This document shows positions 20,915 to 23,983 of a stretch of DNA of 23,983 bases, in pieces; position 1 is the stretch's first letter; each line of letters begins with the position of its first letter. Below the pieces are notes generated by a model, which did not search any database, was not told the DNA's origin, and was given only the letters and a program-made list of their open reading frames with translations. The stretch is from a virus, in the IMG/VR virus record IMGVR_UViG_3300042350_001609, positions 1-23,983 of that record; one strand, 5' to 3'. A program made the translations under genes and the position numbers.

Positions 20915-22120
20915 TTAGCCCCAAACGCGCGCGGCGAGCTGCGGACGGATGACTCCGTAACCGTACAGCACGTCGATGCGGCAAGGCATCCGGTCGTTGT
21001 TGATGTCGTACTGGCGCACGATACGCAGGCTGATGCCGTTGTGAACCTGCCGCGAGGCCATGTCAACGCCCTGCGGAAGCAGGAGGTCGGCGGTGGCGAA
21101 CGAAATCGCGTCCTTGTGGTACGCGAGGTTCTGCGGGTAGCTGGTGCTGGCGGCACCAACGAAGGTCACGACGGCGCTGTTCTGCGGGAACGAATCCACG
21201 GTGGCAAGCGGGTGCGACGAGGTGTAGATCGCCGGGCTGATCTTCACGTTCGTGAACGCGCTAGCCGCAGCCGTGTTGGCTTCGGTCACGACGAACTGCT
21301 GGAGCGAGCCGGTCGATTCGCGGGTCTGCGGGTTGACCGCAAACACGTTGGCGATGGTGAACACATCGCCCACCGCAAGGGTGTGGCCGGTCGTGCCGTT
21401 GAACGAAATGGTGCTAGCGCCCTGAGCCGACACCGTGCCGTTCACCGTGATGCTGCCCGAACGGGAACCCGTCACGAACTGCTTGATGGACTGCGACATG
21501 CCGATTTCGTCAAAGCCGAGGATGCCCTCGCCCATCATGCCGCCCTTGAACTGCTTGCTCACGGTGCTGACGGGGTTGAACAGGCCCTTCATGCCCTCGA
21601 CCAAGCCGGCGTTGGCAGCCGGGTTGACCGTGAGGTAGCGCGGCGACATCGGCGCGGCAGCCTCGTTGAGCTTCTGGTTGGCCTGGAGCAGAACCAGCGA
21701 GGTCGCCGGCGTAGTGCCGGGGGTGCCGACCGACTGGTAGATGCCGTTGTAGGCGTTCGCCACATCGGCGTCCACGCTCGACGCAAGCTGCGAGATACGC
21801 GGCTTGAGGACGCGCTCCGCGAAGTCGTCCAACGACAGCGCAAGCTCAGCGGACGTGAAGTTCACGCCGACGTGCTTCTGGCTGGACACGGTGAGCGAGG
21901 TGAACTGCTCGTTGTCGGACTGCACCTGGAGGGCAGCACCGTCCGTCACCAGCGCACGATCCGGGAGACGGATGCGCAGGGTCGAGCCGATCTTGGCGCC
22001 TTCGACGGCGAACGAATCGTCGTACTGGCGGTTGACGTTGCGGGTGATCACCAGATTGTTCTCAAGGATCTCAAGAGCCTTGCGGGTGATCATGTCGATG
22101 GTAAGCAGTGAATTGGCCAC
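20915..22120 (-). CDS. P22-type major coat protein
   Basis: A 401-residue HK97-fold coat protein of the P22 gp5 family. Recognisable parts are MITRKALEILENNLVITRNV, FTSAELALSLDDFAERVLKP, SVDADVANAYNGIYQSVG and a C-terminal IVRQYDINNDRMPCRIDVLY. Residues about 222-332 are beta-rich (HTLAVGDVFTIANVFAVNPQ, SLQQFVVTEANTAA) and correspond to the insertion domain of the P22 coat. The start is GTG 22120 with GGAG about 10 bases upstream; it would be unusual, though not rare, for such an abundant protein to begin with GTG. P22 coat has 430 residues. It follows the scaffold gene by 21 bases. Confidence 0.92.
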   Translation of the reverse strand: MANSLLTIDMITRKALEILENNLVITRNVNRQYDDSFAVEGAKIGSTLRIRLPDRALVTDGAALQVQSDNEQFTSLTVSSQKHVGVNFTSAELALSLDDFAERVLKPRISQLASSVDADVANAYNGIYQSVGTPGTTPATSLVLLQANQKLNEAAAPMSPRYLTVNPAANAGLVEGMKGLFNPVSTVSKQFKGGMMGEGILGFDEIGMSQSIKQFVTGSRSGSITVNGTVSAQGASTISFNGTTGHTLAVGDVFTIANVFAVNPQTRESTGSLQQFVVTEANTAAASAFTNVKISPAIYTSSHPLATVDSFPQNSAVVTFVGAASTSYPQNLAYHKDAISFATADLLLPQGVDMASRQVHNGISLRIVRQYDINNDRMPCRIDVLYGYGVIRPQLAARVWG

Positions 22121-22141
22121 GGATGTCTCCGAAAGTAAGGG

Positions 22142-22918
22142 TTAGCGGTTCCGCGCTTCCCACATCTTCTGCTGCCGCAGGCGCTCGGCTGCAATCCACT
22201 CCGACGTACTCATGTCCTTGATGGAGCGAGGGTCGGTCGTGTCTCTTGCCGGCGCACCTGTCGTCCGCGCCGTTACCGGCGTGATGGGGGGTGGCGCACT
22301 AGTCGTCTTGCGAACCGGGGCGGGGTTGTCAGCCAACTTCGCCTCAATTCGCCCAATCTCTTTGGCTTGCAGAAACGGTGCCAAGCGGGAGATACGGTCT
22401 GCTTCCTGGGGGTTAGACCCAAGGTAGTAGGCCACATCGGGGCCGACATCGGACGCTTGAATCGTCTCGGCCATCACGGTCGTGATTCGCAGCGAAGGGT
22501 TGTAGGCGACTTGCTCGAAGTCGTCGTACTTATCCCGCGCCGATTCCTCACGCTCCTGATACGCCGAAAGCCGGTCAATGCGTTCGCGTTCAGCCTCGCG
22601 TTGGGCGAGAAGTTCCGCGGCTTTGCGTTCGGCCAGAGCCTCCGCATACGCCTCGGGATCCTCGTCCTTGGGCGGCAACGGCGCGTCGGCTCGGGGAGCC
22701 TCGGGTGCCTTCACCGCCTGTTCGCGTTCCCACTTGCGCCGTTCACGCGCAAGCCTCTTACCTACCGCCGCGTCCAGTTCCTCTTGGGTAAAGGTCTTGG
22801 AGGCAGGTGTTTCTTCCGGCTTTGCCGCCGCAGGGGCAGCACCTTCGGGTTCCGGGGTCGCCGTGACTTCCGGTTCCAGCGCGGGAACTTCCCCCGCTAC
22901 AGCTTCATTTTCGGACAT
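22142..22918 (-). CDS. Scaffolding protein
   Basis: A 258-residue acidic, highly charged protein directly upstream of the coat gene. The N-terminus is Glu/Pro/Ala-rich and disordered (EPEVTATPEPEGAAPAAAKP), the middle is helical (AEALAERKAAELLAQREAER, IDRLSAYQEREES), and the C-terminus is a short basic helical part (TSEWIAAERLRQQKMWEARN), as in P22 scaffold (303 residues), where such a tail binds the coat. It would guide procapsid assembly and then leave. ATG 22918 has AAGGA upstream; an open-frame start nine codons earlier lacks that. Confidence 0.85.
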   Translation of the reverse strand: MSENEAVAGEVPALEPEVTATPEPEGAAPAAAKPEETPASKTFTQEELDAAVGKRLARERRKWEREQAVKAPEAPRADAPLPPKDEDPEAYAEALAERKAAELLAQREAERERIDRLSAYQEREESARDKYDDFEQVAYNPSLRITTVMAETIQASDVGPDVAYYLGSNPQEADRISRLAPFLQAKEIGRIEAKLADNPAPVRKTTSAPPPITPVTARTTGAPARDTTDPRSIKDMSTSEWIAAERLRQQKMWEARNR

Positions 22919-22988
22919 GCGTGATCCTTGCGAATCCCTGGTCAACCGGGCCAGTACGGGTTACAGCATACGCTGTGGCGAAAAAGTG

Positions 22989-23480
22989 TCAAGCCTTCAT
23001 TCGGGCGGCCATGTCCTGGAAGGACGCGACCTTGGCGTTGAAGGCCGTGCGCTCGGCGTCAAGCTTGGATGCCGCATCGGCAAGCGCCTGTTCCTTGGCG
23101 GCGGCGGCGGACTCTCGGGCAGCGACATCGCGCTCTCGGCCGGCGGCCGCGGTTTCACGTGAAACAAGCACCGCACGGGCGTCAGCCTCGGTACGGTCAA
23201 GCTCCTTCGCGCGCGCGTCCAGTTCAGCGGCCTTCGCCTTGCTCTTGGCATCCGCGGCCTTGGCGTCAGCGACCAGTTTGGCCGCCTGCTCCTTGGCTTC
23301 GGCAAGCTCCGCCGCCGCCGCCTCACGGTCTTTCAGCGCATCGTCAACGGCGGTGATTGCGCCCTGGCGCTTGCGCAGCTCGTCGCGCAGTTCGGTCAGA
23401 CGAGCCAAGTCCAGCGGAAGCTGCCGGGTGTAGTAATCCACCGGGTCAAAAGCGGCGGTTTCGTTGGCTATGCTAGGCAT
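22989..23480 (-). CDS. Coiled-coil protein in head gene cluster, 163 aa
   Basis: A 163-residue, Ala/Lys/Glu-rich protein that is almost all helix and probably a long coiled coil from about residue 20 (LARLTELRDELRKRQGAITA, AAELAEAKEQAAKLVADAKA, AKAAELDARAKELDRTEADA). It lies upstream of scaffold and downstream of the gene at the portal position. Function is unknown; an internal assembly or structural role is inferred from place and shape only. The gene carries the parS-like palindrome at 23151-23166 in its coding sequence (codons for VSRET). ATG 23480 starts MPSIANETAAFDPVDYYTRQ. Confidence 0.75.
   Translation of the reverse strand: MPSIANETAAFDPVDYYTRQLPLDLARLTELRDELRKRQGAITAVDDALKDREAAAAELAEAKEQAAKLVADAKAADAKSKAKAAELDARAKELDRTEADARAVLVSRETAAAGRERDVAARESAAAAKEQALADAASKLDAERTAFNAKVASFQDMAARMKA
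23151..23166. promoter_or_regulatory. parS-like palindrome (ParB binding site)
   Basis: GGTTTCACGTGAAACA matches the conserved bacterial chromosomal parS site TGTTTCACGTGAAACA at 15 of 16 positions, with the 14-bp palindrome GTTTCACGTGAAAC perfect (23152-23165). It lies inside the coiled-coil gene. No ParA or ParB gene is in the window, so host ParB would be the candidate ligand. Confidence 0.6.
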
Positions 23481-23489
23481 GATGCACCC

Positions 23490-23795
23490 TTAAGCGTAGT
23501 AGCTGATGTTGAGGATGGCGCTGGCGGTCTGCTGGATGAAGCGAATCCGCGAGAGATCCCCGTCATACTGCAAAGTCACACCAGAAGCCAGCGGCATGCC
23601 GACCGTTGTAGTCGGGTCGGTGCCGTCATCGCGCCAACGGACGCCGGCGCCTTCGGGCGTGATGATGGCAAGCGTCGGCTTGGCCGACAGCCCGTTAGCG
23701 TCCCGCGTGGGGACGGTGAGCGAAACCGCACCGGACAGCGAAGTGATCTGCTGGTACCCGATGCAGGAAGTGATCGCCTTGAGATTGATGGCCAT
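23490..23795 (-). CDS. Small beta-rich virion-operon protein, 101 aa
   Basis: A 101-residue protein, MAINLKAITSCIGYQQITSL then GAVSLTVPTRDANGLSAKPT, with strands TLAIITPEGAGVRWRDDG, VTLQYDGDLSRIRFIQQTAS and AILNISYYA. Small proteins of this pattern are frequent in podovirus head operons; no function is known to me. ATG 23795 has AGGAG about 9 bases upstream, next to a 7-bp hairpin. It is the first complete gene after the gene cut by the right edge. Confidence 0.75.
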   Translation of the reverse strand: MAINLKAITSCIGYQQITSLSGAVSLTVPTRDANGLSAKPTLAIITPEGAGVRWRDDGTDPTTTVGMPLASGVTLQYDGDLSRIRFIQQTASAILNISYYA

Positions 23796-23808
23796 AGTCA
23801 GATTCTCC

Positions 23809-23829
23809 TGCGTTCTGTGAAGGAACGCA
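23809..23829 (-). promoter_or_regulatory. Hairpin beside ribosome binding site of the 101-aa protein
   Basis: TGCGTTC (23829-23823 in minus-strand RNA) pairs perfectly with GAACGCA (23815-23809) around a 7-base loop. The last base of the stem is the first base of the AGGAG Shine-Dalgarno sequence. It may affect translation start or protect the 5' side of a processed message. Confidence 0.4.
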
Positions 23830-23880
23830 ACCGGATCAAGTTTATATCAACTGCAACGGGTGGGGGAACCACACCGCCGC

Positions 23881-23926
23881 CCCAAGAGTTACCCCAAGAC
23901 GTCGCCCAGGAATTACCCCACGTCTT
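23881..23926. repeat. Imperfect direct repeat and inverted repeat in leader region
   Basis: CCCAAGAGTTACCCCAAGACGTC (23881-23903, given here in two parts: CCCAAGAGTTACCCC and AAGACGTC) recurs as CCCAGGAATTACCCC plus ACGTC at 23905-23924. AAGACGT (23896-23902) and ACGTCTT (23920-23926) are a perfect 7-bp inverted pair. They lie in the 145-base gap before the head genes (23796-23940), which holds no gene I can support. Confidence 0.55.
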
Positions 23927-23940
23927 AAAAAGGAAAGCCA

Positions 23941-23983
23941 TTACAGCGGCCCCCACTCGTTGCCAGACTGACCGGTGCCCTTG
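23941..23983 (-). CDS. 3' end of a gene cut by right edge, portal position
   Basis: A minus-strand frame enters at the right edge and ends with TAA at 23943-23941; its last residues read KGTGQSGNEWGPL. Only 13 codons are visible, so the identity is not readable. In P22-like gene order the portal gene stands upstream of scaffold and coat, which makes a portal C-terminus the best guess. Confidence 0.35.
   Translation of the reverse strand, partial: KGTGQSGNEWGPL

Noticed and set aside
22970-22985. Small inverted repeat ACAGC/GCTGT between scaffold and coiled-coil genes, near a run of A
   Set aside because: Only 5 bp and the A/T run is on the wrong side for termination of the leftward transcript.
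1-23983. tRNA genes, CRISPR arrays, insertion sequences and attachment sites
   Set aside because: None was seen: there is no cloverleaf-like segment between genes, no regularly spaced repeats outside genes, and no transposase or integrase motif.

Overview
The window is a piece of a tailed double-stranded DNA phage or prophage of the P22-like podovirus type. Coat, tail accessory factor (gp4-like), packaged-DNA stabilisation protein (gp10-like) and gp7-like ejection protein are all recognisable and occur in that order. G+C is high (about 60% by eye) and the genes are packed, with many ATGA/GTGA overlaps. There is no integrase, host gene or tRNA, so virulent versus temperate cannot be decided here. 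The host is probably a high-G+C proteobacterium, because the phage has an i-spanin/o-spanin pair and so infects a Gram-negative.

Positions 1-3661 (minus strand) hold a replication/recombination/modification arm. It reads leftward from a Cas4-like PD-(D/E)XK nuclease, through an unrecognised 216-aa protein, a good intrinsic terminator and a small CWC-motif protein, to a DNA cytosine-5 methyltransferase. A 151-codon frame with an ideal ribosome binding site lies inside the methyltransferase gene. The left edge cuts a further small gene that starts at 47.

Positions 3662-3751 are a divergent control region. Two sigma70-like promoters overlap at their -35 boxes and are framed by a perfect 9-bp inverted repeat. 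Rightward from it runs a four-gene coupled operon (3752-5992): VRR-NUC nuclease, XF1762-type GNAT-like protein (clearly lower in G+C than its neighbours), SNF2-type helicase and a small helical protein.

Positions 5961-9034 (minus strand) are the lysis region. In transcription order it has a two-helix holin candidate, an XhlA-like membrane protein, a cysteine/histidine peptidase-type endolysin, a HExxH metallopeptidase, a helix-turn-helix metallophosphoesterase, a small cysteine protein, and an i-spanin with the o-spanin wholly embedded in another frame.

Positions 9047-23983 (minus strand) are the virion operon. From upstream to downstream it has the tail of a gene cut by the right edge (portal position), two small or coiled-coil proteins, scaffold, P22-type coat, two beta-rich decoration-like proteins, a small protein, gp4-like, a beta-helix tailspike, gp10-like, four tail/adhesin proteins, a GNAT, a gp7-like ejection protein and two large ejection-protein candidates. 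A near-perfect copy of the bacterial chromosomal parS site lies inside one of these genes (23151-23166). No gap of 300 bases without a gene exists in the window.
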